A DNA stretch of 64,000 bases, taken from an uncultured Bacteroidales bacterium. Its GTDB lineage: Bacteria; Bacteroidota; Bacteroidia; Bacteroidales; UBA932. The stretch lies in contig CALUUA010000007.1 in NCBI GenBank assembly GCA_944323845.1, positions 1 through 64,000 on the forward strand. The letters run 5' to 3'. The translations under genes were made by a program, and so were the position numbers. Below are positions 1-8,573 of the stretch, in pieces; positions within the stretch are counted from its first letter, which is position 1; the number at the start of each line of letters is the position of its first letter. Under the pieces are notes generated by a model. It ran no database searches. It saw only the letters and a program-made list of their open reading frames with translations, and was not told the origin of the DNA.

Positions 1-1485
1 CTCGAAAGATACAATCCGAGTTCTCCTGACTACAGCATCCAGTACAACTACATACAGTTCATGCTGGATCTGCCGTGGGGCGAGATGTCGAAGGACAATC
101 TGGATCTGAAACATGCGCAGAAGGTGCTGGACAGCGATCATTTCGGACTTGAAAACGTGAAGGACAGAATCATAGAGTATCTGGCCGTGCTGAAACTGAA
201 GGGAAACATGAAGTCTCCTATACTGTGCCTCTACGGGCCTCCGGGAGTCGGAAAGACGAGCCTCGGCAAGTCCATTGCGCGTGCGCTCGGAAGAAAATAT
301 GTCCGCATTGCACTCGGAGGAGTGCACGATGAATCCGAAATCAGGGGGCACAGGAAAACGTATATCGGAGCATTGCCGGGCAGGATACTGAATGCCATAA
401 ACAGGGCCGGGACATCCAATCCTGTCATCGTGCTGGACGAGATTGACAAGCTCAGCACGGACATCAAGGGCGATCCGTCTTCCGCATTGCTGGAAGCACT
501 CGACCCTGAACAGAACACGACTTTCCATGACAATTATCTGGATATCGACTATGACCTGTCGAACGTGCTGTTCCTGACTACGGCGAACACTACGGCGACA
601 ATCCAGCCGGCATTGAGGGACAGGATGGAAATGATCAACGTGACAGGATATCTGGCCGAAGAAAAGATGTCCATCGCCAAGGATTACCTGATACCGAGAC
701 AGCTGGAAGAGCACGGACTGGGCAAAAAGGAGCTGCGCATCGACAAGGTGTGTCTGGAGAAGATCATAAGCGATTATACCCGTGAATCCGGGGTGCGCGG
801 ACTGGAAAAGCAGATAGCCAAGATAGCCAGGGTGACAGCCAAGAAAATCGCCCTCGGAGAAAATTATCCCAAGGTCCTGAAAAAGGAGCATCTGAAGGAG
901 TATCTGGGACTTCCGACGAGTTTCCACGACATGCAGAAGGGGAACGAGGCCCCGGGTGTCGTGACAGGGCTGGCATGGACTGAAATGGGCGGCGAAATCC
1001 TCTTCATCGAGAGTTCCATCAGCAATGGCAAGGGAAACCTGTCCATGACCGGAAATCTGGGGGACGTGATGAAGGAGTCGGCCACCATAGCTTACCAGTA
1101 CATCAAGGCTCATCCGGAAATGGCCGGCATGACTTCAGAGGAATTTGCAGGGAAAGACATCCACATACATGTTCCTGAAGGCGCGGTACCGAAGGACGGG
1201 CCGTCTGCCGGCATCACCATGGTCAGCTCGATGGTATCCGCCCTGCGCGGACAGCAGGCAAGAAGCGGTGTGGCCATGACCGGCGAGATGACGCTCAGGG
1301 GCCGTGTGCTCCCTGTCGGCGGCATCAAGGAGAAGATTCTGGCGGCAAAACGTGCGGGTATCAGCACCATCATCATATCCGAAGACAACAGGAAAGACAT
1401 AGAGGATATAAAGGAAATCTACATCAAGGGCCTCGATTTCATTTATGTCAAGACGATTGATGATGTGATCAAGGCCATCTTCTGA
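1..1485 (+). CDS. lon: Lon ATP-dependent protease, 5'-truncated
   Basis: ATP-dependent serine protease that degrades misfolded and regulatory proteins in the cytoplasm. The frame is open from base 1 and the residues before the first Met (…[10 protein letters not shown]) already belong to the family, so the N-terminal substrate-binding domain lies outside the window. Counting from the Met at 61: Walker A GPPGVGKT at about 59-66, Walker B IVLDEIDK at 123-130, then the P domain with the catalytic dyad, Ser382 in PKDGPSAG (codon 1204-1206) and Lys423 in GGIKEK (codon 1327-1329). The C-terminus is complete, ending …VIKAIF. ung follows after 23 bp, so they are probably co-transcribed. Identification is secure; only the missing N-terminus is unknown. 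Confidence 0.97.
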   Translation, partial: LERYNPSSPDYSIQYNYIQFMLDLPWGEMSKDNLDLKHAQKVLDSDHFGLENVKDRIIEYLAVLKLKGNMKSPILCLYGPPGVGKTSLGKSIARALGRKYVRIALGGVHDESEIRGHRKTYIGALPGRILNAINRAGTSNPVIVLDEIDKLSTDIKGDPSSALLEALDPEQNTTFHDNYLDIDYDLSNVLFLTTANTTATIQPALRDRMEMINVTGYLAEEKMSIAKDYLIPRQLEEHGLGKKELRIDKVCLEKIISDYTRESGVRGLEKQIAKIARVTAKKIALGENYPKVLKKEHLKEYLGLPTSFHDMQKGNEAPGVVTGLAWTEMGGEILFIESSISNGKGNLSMTGNLGDVMKESATIAYQYIKAHPEMAGMTSEEFAGKDIHIHVPEGAVPKDGPSAGITMVSSMVSALRGQQARSGVAMTGEMTLRGRVLPVGGIKEKILAAKRAGISTIIISEDNRKDIEDIKEIYIKGLDFIYVKTIDDVIKAIF

Positions 1486-1508
1486 CAAGACTGCAAGATT
1501 CAGCTGAA

Positions 1509-2177
1509 ATGGAAGTGAAAATCGAAGAGAGCTGGAAAGAAGCTCTGAAAGACGAGTTCGGGAAACCGTACTTCGAAAATTTAGTACGGTTTCTTCACCG
1601 TGAAAAGGCCGCCGGGAAAACGATATACCCTCCCGGAGGGCAGATATTCAAGGCTTTCGAACTCACTCCGGCAGACAAGGTGAAGGTAGTGATTCTGGGG
1701 CAGGATCCCTACCACGGTGCAGGACAGGCCATGGGCCTGTCTTTCTCCGTACCGGACAACATGCCGGCTCCTCCGTCCCTTAAGAATATCTTCAAGGAGA
1801 TTCATGATGATCTGGGCATCACCATGAGCGGTCGGCCGAATCTGGAAAAATGGGCCGGACAGGGCGTACTCCTTCTGAATGCCTCCCTCACAGTACAGGC
1901 AGGAATGCCGAATTCGCACAGCGGCATCGGCTGGACCGAATTTACGGATGCTGTAATCCGCTGGCTGTCAGAAAACAGGACAGGCATCGTCTTCCTGCTC
2001 TGGGGCAGCCATGCCAGGGCGAAGAAAGAACTGATAGACACATCGCGGCATTACGTTCTGGAAGCGGCCCACCCGTCGCCTCTGGCCCGAGGGGCGTTTT
2101 TCGGATGCAGACATTTCTCCAAGACGAACGCGATCCTGACCGCAGAAGGACTTTCACCCATCGACTGGCAGCTTTAG
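1509..2177 (+). CDS. ung: Uracil-DNA glycosylase (family 1)
   Basis: Removes uracil from DNA arising from cytosine deamination or dUTP misincorporation, starting base-excision repair. The 222-residue length is normal for family 1. The water-activating motif GQDPYHG is at about 64-70, and the Leu-loop motif HPSPLA is near the C-terminus. The segment LLLNASLTVQAGMPNSH is also typical. It sits 23 bp after lon and 34 bp before coaD on the same strand, consistent with a housekeeping operon. No strong Shine-Dalgarno is visible, as expected in this phylum. Confidence 0.96.
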   Translation: MEVKIEESWKEALKDEFGKPYFENLVRFLHREKAAGKTIYPPGGQIFKAFELTPADKVKVVILGQDPYHGAGQAMGLSFSVPDNMPAPPSLKNIFKEIHDDLGITMSGRPNLEKWAGQGVLLLNASLTVQAGMPNSHSGIGWTEFTDAVIRWLSENRTGIVFLLWGSHARAKKELIDTSRHYVLEAAHPSPLARGAFFGCRHFSKTNAILTAEGLSPIDWQL

Positions 2178-2211
2178 CCGTGGTCAGGAGCACACTAATA
2201 TACCAGCATAC

Positions 2212-2688
2212 ATGAAACGCACAGCACTTTTCCCAGGCTCATTCGATCCGTTCACGGCAGGCCACCTGAACATCCTGAAGCGCGCCCTTACAATGTTCGA
2301 CGAAGTGGTCGTGGCCATAGGTGTGAACATCGACAAAAGGGGGCACTTTTCCACTGAACGCAAGATAGAAATCATAAGACAGGCCACAGCAGGTCTGGAA
2401 GGCGTGAGCATCACCAGCTACGACAATCTCACCGTCGACATATGCCGTGAACTCGGTATCAGGCATATAGTCCGCGGAGTCAGGAACATGATAGATTTCG
2501 AAACCGAACGCTCCATCGCAGACGCCAACCGCCGGCTTGCCCCGGAAATAGACACAGTCATCATTCCTACCGCTCAGGAATTCGCCCATATCTCATCCAC
2601 GGCTGTCAGGGATCTGATCAAACACGGAGGCGACACTTCCCTGTTCATCCCTGAAGGCGTGGACATGAAACTGCTGGAATCGGAATGA
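2212..2688 (+). CDS. coaD: Phosphopantetheine adenylyltransferase
   Basis: Transfers AMP from ATP to 4'-phosphopantetheine, giving dephospho-CoA, the penultimate step of coenzyme A synthesis. The 158-residue protein is full length. The nucleotidyltransferase signature FPGSFDPFTAGHLN is at about 8-21 (T/GxxH type, His at 20). The C-terminal ISSTAVRDLI motif binds the ATP phosphates. The stop codon overlaps the start of the next gene (ATGA at 2685-2688), so the two are likely translationally coupled. Confidence 0.96.
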   Translation: MKRTALFPGSFDPFTAGHLNILKRALTMFDEVVVAIGVNIDKRGHFSTERKIEIIRQATAGLEGVSITSYDNLTVDICRELGIRHIVRGVRNMIDFETERSIADANRRLAPEIDTVIIPTAQEFAHISSTAVRDLIKHGGDTSLFIPEGVDMKLLESE

Positions 2689-4211
2689 GAACGGGAATAC
2701 TGACTGCCATCATTTCACTGACAGCCATGCTGTCAATGCATCCGGCAGCCGACGCACAGCCGGCCGCCGCGGTTTCCGACGCCCTCGCCGCCAAGCTGGA
2801 CGAATATATCGCGATTCTGGAAAAGGAGCCTGTTACAGTCAAGGGCGAAGAGGCTGACTTCCTGATCGGAAGCTGTACCGACTCTGTCATCAGACAGTTC
2901 ACGGCCTTGCGCCTGTACAATCATTACTACGGGTCAAAACTGATGGGTGACGAGACCGTAGCCATCCACATCTTCGACAACTGGTTCTCCGACGGTAAGG
3001 TGAAGATGAAAACGGAGGCCGACTTCATGAACGCCAGGATATTCGCCGAATTCAACAGACAAAGCCTCATCGGGAAAAAAGCTCCGGAACTATGTCTGGA
3101 AGACACTTCAGGCACGCCTGTCAGCCTTTTCACGGACGGATACCGGGGAAGCTGCCCTGCCGTGCTTTTCTTCTATGACAGCGGCTGCCCTACCTGCAAA
3201 ATGGAAAGCATCATGATGAGGAGCCTGCTGGACGGTATGGAATACCCTGTAGACCTGTATTCCGTCTACACCGGACAGTCAGAGGAAAATATGGGAAGAT
3301 TCATCGGAGAATATCTGGACATAAGCAATCCCGCAGTAAAAGTCAGACACTTGTGGGATCCGCTTTCCCTGTCTGACTTCCAGCTGAAATACGGGATACT
3401 CCAGACACCCGGGATATTCCTTATTTCGAGGGAAGGCATTATTCTGGGCCGCAAGCTGGATGTCATGGCTCTGGGACAGCTGCTGAAAATATACTGCAAG
3501 CCATACGAGTATGGAAGCGATGAATCGGCCGCCTTCTACGGGAAAGTTTTTTCAGCCTATGGCCCGTCCCCCGTTTGCTCAGACGTAAGGAAAGTATGCG
3601 ACGCGGTAGCGGAAAAGACTCTCGGCAGAAAGGATACCGTACTCTTCCGGCAGATGGCCGGCGACCTGATGTACTGGCTCGGCACATCGCGGGGAGAAGG
3701 GATGAAATGCGGACTGGAATATCTGATAGACAAGTATATTGCCGGTGAACCGGCAATATGGACTTCAGGGGAGGATTCCCTGAAAATCCTGTCCTATGCG
3801 GAAATTCTCGAAGACCTTCTCGGGAAGGCCCCTGCCGGAAAAAGGCTGCCGGCCATTGAGGTGGATGGCATCATGAAACGCTGCGGGGCGGAGAAACGGA
3901 AGCGTCTGCGGCTCGACAGGCTGCGCGGGACGACAGTGATTTTCCACAGCGAGGGATGCGGATTCTGCGAAGCGGAACTGTCGGCAGCCGATTCGATTTC
4001 ATCTGCCGACAGGAAAGCAAGGTTCTTTTTAGTAGATATAGATGAAGTCCTCGACAAGGATCCGGACACGGGCTTCCGGCTGTTCGGGGATTTTGACCTG
4101 ACAGTCATGCCCTATATCACGGAAGTGGACAGGAAAGGCCGCGTGACGAGAAAATATATTTCGCTTGTATCAGGGCAGCCGGTTCTTGTGTCCGGGACTG
4201 CGGGACAGTAG
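2685..4211 (+). CDS. Secreted protein with two thioredoxin-like CXXC domains
   Basis: Probable periplasmic thiol-disulfide oxidoreductase of the Bacteroidota TlpA/DUF5106 type. A signal peptide covers about residues 1-24 (…HPAADAQ). An alpha-helical N-terminal region is followed by a redoxin domain with CPTC at 168-171 in a YDSGCPTCKM context. After a helical middle region comes a second thioredoxin-like segment, TVIFHSEGCGFCEAE, with CGFC at 425-428 and a downstream cis-Pro-like 'VMPYI'. Two CXXC sites in one chain suggest electron relay or isomerase activity, but the substrate is unknown. It starts inside the coaD stop codon, and its last 42 bp overlap the 3' end of convergent lnt. Confidence 0.8.
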   Translation: MRTGILTAIISLTAMLSMHPAADAQPAAAVSDALAAKLDEYIAILEKEPVTVKGEEADFLIGSCTDSVIRQFTALRLYNHYYGSKLMGDETVAIHIFDNWFSDGKVKMKTEADFMNARIFAEFNRQSLIGKKAPELCLEDTSGTPVSLFTDGYRGSCPAVLFFYDSGCPTCKMESIMMRSLLDGMEYPVDLYSVYTGQSEENMGRFIGEYLDISNPAVKVRHLWDPLSLSDFQLKYGILQTPGIFLISREGIILGRKLDVMALGQLLKIYCKPYEYGSDESAAFYGKVFSAYGPSPVCSDVRKVCDAVAEKTLGRKDTVLFRQMAGDLMYWLGTSRGEGMKCGLEYLIDKYIAGEPAIWTSGEDSLKILSYAEILEDLLGKAPAGKRLPAIEVDGIMKRCGAEKRKRLRLDRLRGTTVIFHSEGCGFCEAELSAADSISSADRKARFFLVDIDEVLDKDPDTGFRLFGDFDLTVMPYITEVDRKGRVTRKYISLVSGQPVLVSGTAGQ

Positions 4212-5828
4212 GATCCTGACGGCGAGTGCGGCAATTAGAAGCCAGAAAACGAATGTACAGATCCTGCCGGTGATATCCCCGTTCCTGACAAAGAATGTCA
4301 GGCTGTCGTTCAGGTTTATGCTGCCGTGCATGACTGCCGGTTTCCACCATCGGGACGTCATGACGATGTCTCCGCGCTGATCTATGAATGCCGATATTCC
4401 GGTATTCGCGCACCTGGCGATGCTGCGGCGGGTTTCTATGGCCCGGAGTGAAGCATACCTCAGATGCTGTATGTAACCGGGTGTGTTGCCCCACCAGGCA
4501 TCGTTAGTGATGATGGTCATGGCTTCAGCCCCTTTTCTGACATATCCGGTGTAATATTCACCGTAAACGGACTCGTAGCAGATGGCGCAGCCTACGGGTA
4601 TCTGCATTCCGTCAGTTCCGCGAACATGAAGGACAGATATGGAATCCTGCCCGATGCAGCGGCCCATGACACCGCCAAGCATGTCGTCTATCGGGCGGAA
4701 TATGGAAGGGTAAGGGGTCATTTCCACTGCCACGACCAGTTTGTTCTTGTGGAAGATTTCCGGACTTCCCGTCCCGTCTGTCATGAGAGCCGAATTGTGT
4801 GACTCTATCCATCTGCCGTCGCGGATCTGTCTGGCGGTGTGCGACGGGCGGACAGGCGAATCAATGTAAGTATAGGAGGAGGCTCCGAACAGGATGCTCA
4901 CTCCCGGATAGTCTTTCAGGAAATCATCGAACAGCCTCAATGTCCGGCTGCGGCCAGGCTCATTGGTGATCACGTCATTGGTAAATGTCTCCGGAGCCAG
5001 TACCAGAAGCGGAGAGACAGCCGCAGTATCACTCTTCCTGTCCTGCAGTGCCCCTTCCGCCTGAGAGATGAAAACGGCATTCTGCTGGGCCTGGGTCATG
5101 GCCTCGAACTTATTATAAGGATCTATATTGGGCTGGACTATGACCACATCCAGCGGATCCTGCTTTTCTTCGTAGCTGTCGTAGATGAGACGTGATATCA
5201 CGAACGGGACAGCCAGAATCAGGGCACAACCTGCGATACAGGCCGCCTTCGCCTTCCGGTTGAACGTCGAAGACCAGCTTCCGTCTGAAAGAGAGACAAG
5301 AATCCCGAAAAGCGAAAGATTCGAAAGCCATATCCAGAGCGAGCCGCCCAGAGTCCCCGTAAATTCATACCACTGGACAGACTTTATGCTGCCTGCAAAA
5401 GCGTTTCCGAGCACAAGCCACGGCCAGGAAATGTCAACGTCGAAATAGGCCCTCTCCCATGCTATCCATGTCACCATCAGGAGGATATACGGCAAGGCCC
5501 CTCTGAAATATTTTTTGCCGGATCTGAAAATCCCGAAAACTACCGACATCTGGAATGCATTCGCAAAGATGGCGAAGAGGCCTCCGCCAACGGTGGCGTT
5601 GCAGACCCAGAACGTCGTGAAGGCATTCCACAACACGAAGGACAGATAATGCCATACCCAGAAATGCCTGTAACCTGACAATGTGGCGATCCTGTCCATC
5701 ATCAGCAGAGGGATGAAACCTACGAGCGACAGGAAGCCGAGATGAGGGACGAGGAAGGGCAGCGACATAAGCACTGCGAATGCCAGAGAAAAGCCGGCGA
5801 AAAGCAGGTTCGTATTTTTTTCCATCAT
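4170..5828 (-). CDS. lnt: Apolipoprotein N-acyltransferase
   Basis: Integral inner-membrane enzyme that N-acylates the N-terminal diacylglyceryl-cysteine of lipoproteins, the last step of maturation. The 552-residue protein has an N-terminal bundle of hydrophobic segments (about 8-215) followed by a nitrilase-like periplasmic domain. Catalytic residues are visible: Glu280 in LVLAPETF, Lys361 in FHKNKLV and Cys417 in CAICYESVYGE. Met1 and Met2 are both possible starts. A TATTTTTG -7 box lies 18-25 bp upstream. It faces the thioredoxin-like gene and their 3' ends overlap. The many lipoproteins in this window are its likely clients. Confidence 0.93.
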   Translation of the reverse strand: MMEKNTNLLFAGFSLAFAVLMSLPFLVPHLGFLSLVGFIPLLMMDRIATLSGYRHFWVWHYLSFVLWNAFTTFWVCNATVGGGLFAIFANAFQMSVVFGIFRSGKKYFRGALPYILLMVTWIAWERAYFDVDISWPWLVLGNAFAGSIKSVQWYEFTGTLGGSLWIWLSNLSLFGILVSLSDGSWSSTFNRKAKAACIAGCALILAVPFVISRLIYDSYEEKQDPLDVVIVQPNIDPYNKFEAMTQAQQNAVFISQAEGALQDRKSDTAAVSPLLVLAPETFTNDVITNEPGRSRTLRLFDDFLKDYPGVSILFGASSYTYIDSPVRPSHTARQIRDGRWIESHNSALMTDGTGSPEIFHKNKLVVAVEMTPYPSIFRPIDDMLGGVMGRCIGQDSISVLHVRGTDGMQIPVGCAICYESVYGEYYTGYVRKGAEAMTIITNDAWWGNTPGYIQHLRYASLRAIETRRSIARCANTGISAFIDQRGDIVMTSRWWKPAVMHGSINLNDSLTFFVRNGDITGRICTFVFWLLIAALAVRILLSRSPGHKNRLP

Positions 5829-5845
5829 GTTGTAGAATTAGACTG

Positions 5846-5853
5846 CAAAAATA
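5846..5853 (-). promoter_or_regulatory. Candidate -7 box for lnt
   Basis: The minus strand reads TATTTTTG followed by C, matching the Bacteroidota consensus TAnnTTTG, about 18 bp before the lnt start. I see no TTG at the usual -33 distance, so this is a half-supported promoter. Confidence 0.4.
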
Positions 5854-5895
5854 GCAAAAACAATATTTTTATTTCACTAAATCTGCTTTTATCTA

Positions 5896-5903
5896 TATCT
5901 TTG
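5896..5903 (+). promoter_or_regulatory. -7 box for the LysE-PASTA-RluD operon
   Basis: TATCTTTG followed by C, the same octamer found before tRNA-Leu, tRNA-Val and rpsU here. Its position puts transcription start at about 5907-5912, past the GTG at 5905, and so supports the ATG at 5941 as the LysE start. No clear -33 TTG is present. Confidence 0.6.
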
Positions 5904-5940
5904 CGTGACTGACAAAACTGGCGGAAATAAAGTGGATTCG

Positions 5941-6594
5941 ATGATTCTGGATATAGTCAAGGGGGTTGCCATAGGCATCTGCGCTTCGGCCCCTGTAGGG
6001 CCGATAGCCATCCTTGTCATACAGAAATCATTGAGCAAGGGGCATAGGGCCGGGTTCATCACCGGACTCGGAGCCTGCGTGGTGGATACGGTCTTTTCGA
6101 TAGTGGCCATTTTCGCATTGGCGGCAGCCGAAAAGATAATAAACGAGCACAGGGAACTGATTCTGCTGGCAGGGGGCGTGGTAGTCACAATTTTAGGATG
6201 GACGATGAGCACTTCGGACCCGTTCAGGAAACTGAAGGCCAGGGAAAGTTCAGGCCCGGCTGTATCCGTCACCGACTTCCTGCAGGCGGTATTCATGGGT
6301 CTGTCGAACCCGGGTGCGATATTCGTGATATTCGCGCTCTTCGCATTCTTCGGGATAGGCCCGCTGGACAGTTCGGACTGGAGAGTGGCTCCAATCATCA
6401 TCTCCGTCAGCGTAGGGTCGGCCCTGTACTGGTTCGCCGTCACATGGATGCTGAGCCATTTCAGAAAGAAGTTCAGGCTGCGCACTATATTGTGGATAAA
6501 CCGCCTGACCGGAGCCATAATAGTGATTATCGGACTGGTCCTGCTGGGAGAGGGACTGTTCAGGATATTGTTCATGGGAGGACAGCTGTTCTAG
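5941..6594 (+). CDS. LysE/RhtB family amino-acid exporter
   Basis: Small integral membrane protein expected to export amino acids or derivatives. The family signature is near the N-terminus (ICASAPVGPIAILVIQKSL), followed by GHRAGFITGLGACVVDT. About six hydrophobic segments span 217 residues, normal for LysE/RhtB. The frame extends upstream to a GTG at 5905, but the -7 box ends at 5903, so that codon would sit at the transcription start; the ATG at 5941 is preferred. The substrate cannot be predicted. The PASTA gene follows after 29 bp. Confidence 0.85.
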   Translation: MILDIVKGVAIGICASAPVGPIAILVIQKSLSKGHRAGFITGLGACVVDTVFSIVAIFALAAAEKIINEHRELILLAGGVVVTILGWTMSTSDPFRKLKARESSGPAVSVTDFLQAVFMGLSNPGAIFVIFALFAFFGIGPLDSSDWRVAPIIISVSVGSALYWFAVTWMLSHFRKKFRLRTILWINRLTGAIIVIIGLVLLGEGLFRILFMGGQLF

Positions 6595-6623
6595 GATTAA
6601 ACTGACAATTAACCGGAAAATTT

Positions 6624-7457
6624 ATGAGTATCAAGGGATTTTTCTTCAACCGCATAACTGCCAATGTCTTCGCCGGCATCGTGCTGGTGTTTGTCCTTAT
6701 TTTCGGGGCGAGGGTGCTGCTGGACAAGATCACCAGACACAATCTTGAAATAACAGTGCCCGACCTGACGAACATGAGTATAGAAGAGGCCCGGGATGCA
6801 GTGGCGCCCGGCAGGATGCGACTTGAAATCATAGATTCTGTATATGTCAGGAGAATGGGAAAGGGGCTGATCTACAGACAGAACCCCAAGGCAGGAAGCA
6901 AGGTCAAGGAAGGACGGAGAATCCTGCTGACCATAAATGCCGTAAACCCTAAAAAAGTGATGATGCCTAATCTCATAGGCTATTCAATGCGGCAGGCCAA
7001 GGCAGAGATTCTTTCCAAGGGCCTTCAGATAGGCAGACTCACCTATGTCACCGACATTGCCACCAACAATGTCCTGCAGCAGCTCCATGACGGGGTGGAG
7101 ATAGCTCCGGGCACCATGATCGAAAGCGAATCCATGATAGATCTGGTACTGGGTCTCAACAACGATGACTGCATTACTTTCGCTCCTTCCGTGACCGGCC
7201 TGAAATACAGGACAGCCGTGGAGGCGATTCACGACAATTCACTGAACATCAGCGGCATATACTTCGATGAGACCGTAAAGGACTATTCGGATTCACTGAA
7301 TGCCGTCGTCTACAGGCAGTCGCCCGAATATGGGGAAACCCCGCTGCTGATGGGTATGGAAATATCCCTGTATCTTACCACGGACATCAGCAAGGTGCCT
7401 GTTCCTGAAGAAGAGGAAGAGGGCGAAGAAGAAACTGATGAAAACCCGGACTTCTGA
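6624..7457 (+). CDS. Membrane-anchored three-PASTA-domain protein
   Basis: A short cytoplasmic N-terminus and one transmembrane helix (about 12-35, IVLVFVLIFGARVLL) are followed by three PASTA repeats, at about 41-112, 113-185 and 186-260, each with the hydrophobic-Pro-x-L/V start (VPDLTNMS; MPNLIGYS; APSVTGLK). An acidic tail (PEEEEEGEEETDE) ends the protein. PASTA domains bind muropeptides or septal peptidoglycan in other bacteria; here there is no kinase or penicillin-binding domain, so it is probably a structural or sensory cell-wall protein. Its stop (7455-7457) overlaps the start of the RluD-type gene by one base. Confidence 0.85.
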   Translation: MSIKGFFFNRITANVFAGIVLVFVLIFGARVLLDKITRHNLEITVPDLTNMSIEEARDAVAPGRMRLEIIDSVYVRRMGKGLIYRQNPKAGSKVKEGRRILLTINAVNPKKVMMPNLIGYSMRQAKAEILSKGLQIGRLTYVTDIATNNVLQQLHDGVEIAPGTMIESESMIDLVLGLNNDDCITFAPSVTGLKYRTAVEAIHDNSLNISGIYFDETVKDYSDSLNAVVYRQSPEYGETPLLMGMEISLYLTTDISKVPVPEEEEEGEEETDENPDF

Positions 7458-8563
7458 TGACACGGAAAATATTCGATCCCGATGACGAATTCATCGTGGA
7501 AGACTGCATGGATCCTGATTACGAGGCTGGAACAGATGATGATCAGCCTGAAATGTTCGAGCATTTCAGACTGGAGCTGGACAAGGGGCAGACTCCGATG
7601 CGGGTGGACAAATACATGTCGACCCATCTGGAAAACACCTCGCGCCACCGGATACAGCTTGCCATAAAGCAGGAGTATGTAAAGGTAAACGGGAAAACAG
7701 TCAAGGCGAACTGCGTGGTCCGGCCCGGAGATGTCATCTCATTCGTAATGCCATACCAGAGACGCGGTCTGGAAATACTGCCTGAAAACATTCCGCTCGA
7801 CATAGTTTATGAAGACGACGACCTGCTGGTAATCAACAAGAAAGCCGGAATGGTGGTACATCCGGGGCACGGACACTTTTCAGGGACTCTTGTGAATGCG
7901 CTGGCATTTCATCTGGGGATAAGCCAGGGGCCGGACGGAGAAGACGAAAGAATGGGAGTGCTTGTCCACAGGATCGACAAGGACACTTCCGGCCTGCTGG
8001 TAGTCGCCAAGAATGACGAAGCGCAACTGAATCTGGCCAGACAGTTCTTCGTGCATTCGATAGACAGGATATATGTGGCAGTAGTATGGGGGAACCTGCG
8101 CGATGACGAAGGTACCATTACGGGAAATATAGGCAGGGACCCTAACGACAGGATGAGGTTCAAGGTATTTCCGGACGGAGAGAGCGGGAAACATGCCGTA
8201 ACGCATTACAGGGTGCTCGAGCGTTTCGGGTTCGTGACTGTAGTGGAATGCCGTCTCGAGACCGGCAGGACACATCAGATCAGGGTGCATTTCAACTGGA
8301 TCGGACATCCGCTGTTCAATGACGAAAGATACGACGGCTCAGAAATCAGGAAAGGCACCATATATGCCAAATACAGGCAATTCATCGGCAACTGCTTCAA
8401 GATAATGCCGCGTCAGGCCCTGCATGCCAAGACATTGGGCTTCATACATCCGCGGACCGGAGAACATCTTCTGTTCGACTCTCCCCTGCCGGATGACATG
8501 ACTGCGCTAATAGAAAAATGGAGGAACTATGTTGCGCCGGACGGCGCAGAGACTGAACTCTGA
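7457..8563 (+). CDS. rluD: RluA/RluD family 23S rRNA pseudouridine synthase
   Basis: Converts uridines of 23S rRNA (or tRNA) to pseudouridine. Order: an acidic N-terminal extension (about 1-45, with EDCMDPDYEAGTDDDQPE), an S4 RNA-binding domain (about 46-105, MRVDKYMSTHLENTSRHRI), then the catalytic domain with HRIDKDTSG and catalytic Asp174, and the RTHQIRVH motif. Length is 368 residues, slightly above the usual 320-350 because of the extension. Start overlaps the PASTA stop by one base (TGATGA). The exact target (RluD 1911/1915/1917 or another) is inferred, not shown. Confidence 0.9.
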   Translation: MTRKIFDPDDEFIVEDCMDPDYEAGTDDDQPEMFEHFRLELDKGQTPMRVDKYMSTHLENTSRHRIQLAIKQEYVKVNGKTVKANCVVRPGDVISFVMPYQRRGLEILPENIPLDIVYEDDDLLVINKKAGMVVHPGHGHFSGTLVNALAFHLGISQGPDGEDERMGVLVHRIDKDTSGLLVVAKNDEAQLNLARQFFVHSIDRIYVAVVWGNLRDDEGTITGNIGRDPNDRMRFKVFPDGESGKHAVTHYRVLERFGFVTVVECRLETGRTHQIRVHFNWIGHPLFNDERYDGSEIRKGTIYAKYRQFIGNCFKIMPRQALHAKTLGFIHPRTGEHLLFDSPLPDDMTALIEKWRNYVAPDGAETEL

Positions 8564-8573
8564 CGACTGCCGG

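Noticed and set aside
5905..5940. GTG start for the LysE gene
   Set aside because: The -7 box ends two bases before it, so it lies at or before the transcription start; the ATG at 5941 also begins the family-like sequence.
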